Below are positions 42,131 to 42,500 of a DNA stretch of 42,500 bases, in pieces (the stretch's first letter is position 1; each line of letters starts with the position of its first letter). This DNA comes from Neocallimastix lanati (nom. inval.) (taxonomy: Eukaryota > Neocallimastigomycota > Neocallimastigomycetes > Neocallimastigales > Neocallimastigaceae). A program made the translations under genes and the position numbers. The stretch spans positions 1,315,001-1,357,500 of the forward strand of contig JACVTC010000010.1 in assembly GCA_016946835.1 (NCBI GenBank), written 5' to 3'. Below the pieces are notes generated by a model. That model had not been told where the DNA came from, ran no database searches, and saw only the letters and a list, made by a program, of their open reading frames with translations.

Positions 42131-42500
42131 ATAATAGATAATAAATAAATAATAAATAATAAATAAATAAATAAATAATAAATAATAAATAAATAAATAA
42201 AATAAATAATAAATAAATAATAATAAATAATAAATAATAAATAATAAATAATAAAAAGAGTATTTATTAATAAATAATAATAAATAATAAATAATAAATA
42301 AATAAATAGTAATATATTATTAAATAATATCATTACATATAATGTTAATATTTAATTTTAATATATAATTATTTAATTTAAATAAATTTAATTAATAATT
42401 TTTTTATTTTTATTTTCATTTTAAAAAGTACTTAAAAGAAGTTTTTATAATTAATATTTCTGCAATCATTATAACTTTATATTGTTTTATTAATATTTAT
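42131..42500. other. AAT/AAAT microsatellite and AT-rich flank
   Basis: (AATAAAT)n to about 42305, then AT-rich DNA to the window end. The microsatellite resembles 31546-32705 on the other side of the copia element. No gene is seen. Confidence 0.7.

Noticed and set aside
1-42500. tRNA, rRNA, or a bacterial defence or biosynthetic system
   Set aside because: No tRNA cloverleaf or rRNA motif recognised by eye, and the genes and introns are eukaryotic. A tRNAscan/Infernal run would settle the RNA question.

Overview
The window is extremely A+T-rich eukaryotic DNA. It has long poly-A/poly-T tracts, AT microsatellites, short AT-rich introns with GTAAGT/GTAAAT donors and AG acceptors, and genes visible as islands of higher GC. 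FLYWCH/MULE-type transposases, a Ty1/copia element and an Hsp70-like protein with a low-complexity tail fit an anaerobic gut fungus (Neocallimastigomycota) best. A dictyostelid-like amoeba is the main alternative. This is inference from style and content; no rRNA or other taxonomic marker was recognised.

Layout. (1) 1-76: last codons of a plus-strand gene ending in a membrane helix and a Cys cluster. (2) 77-5455: gene-free AT-rich DNA. (3) 5456-10570: one plus-strand gene of six exons, which I joined by splice sites and reading frame. It encodes a predicted 1331-residue protein of 15 tandem 88-89-residue repeats rich in FPNGxP motifs. I recognise no known family. The first four exons carry one repeat each, every intron is phase 2 at the same place in the repeat, and the last two exons hold four and seven fused repeats. 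(4) 11.1-11.4 kb: coding-like scraps. (5) About 11.5-26.7 kb: a tandem array of 2-kb units in two alternating types (A-B-A-B-A-partial B, so a 4.1-4.3 kb higher-order repeat). Each full unit has a conserved core of TAGACAG/CTGTCTA hairpins and a short minus-strand ORF. The array is split by MULE-1 (15576-20072), which has 52-bp inverted repeats and a perfect 9-bp target duplication. (6) 26.69-26.92 kb: a small GC-richer island with exon-like signals. (7) 27954-30950 (minus): an intronless Hsp70-like gene with altered nucleotide-site residues and, in place of the usual lid, a 450-residue Ser/Pro/Tyr/Gln tail. (8) 31.5-32.7 kb: AAT/AAAT microsatellite with an internal duplication. (9) 32839 to about 42130: a decayed, rearranged Ty1/copia element. 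Both LTRs are interrupted by MULEs (MULE-2, 33376-36739; MULE-3, about 39453-42060), and its gag, integrase and RNase H pieces are scrambled, one of them inverted.

Only two complete, probably functional protein genes are visible: the FPNG-repeat gene and the Hsp70-like gene. Nothing links them beyond proximity. The three MULEs are related but diverged, and all three transposases are broken. MULE-1 and MULE-2 each carry a TAAAA-based satellite beside one inverted repeat, but on opposite sides of the transposase.
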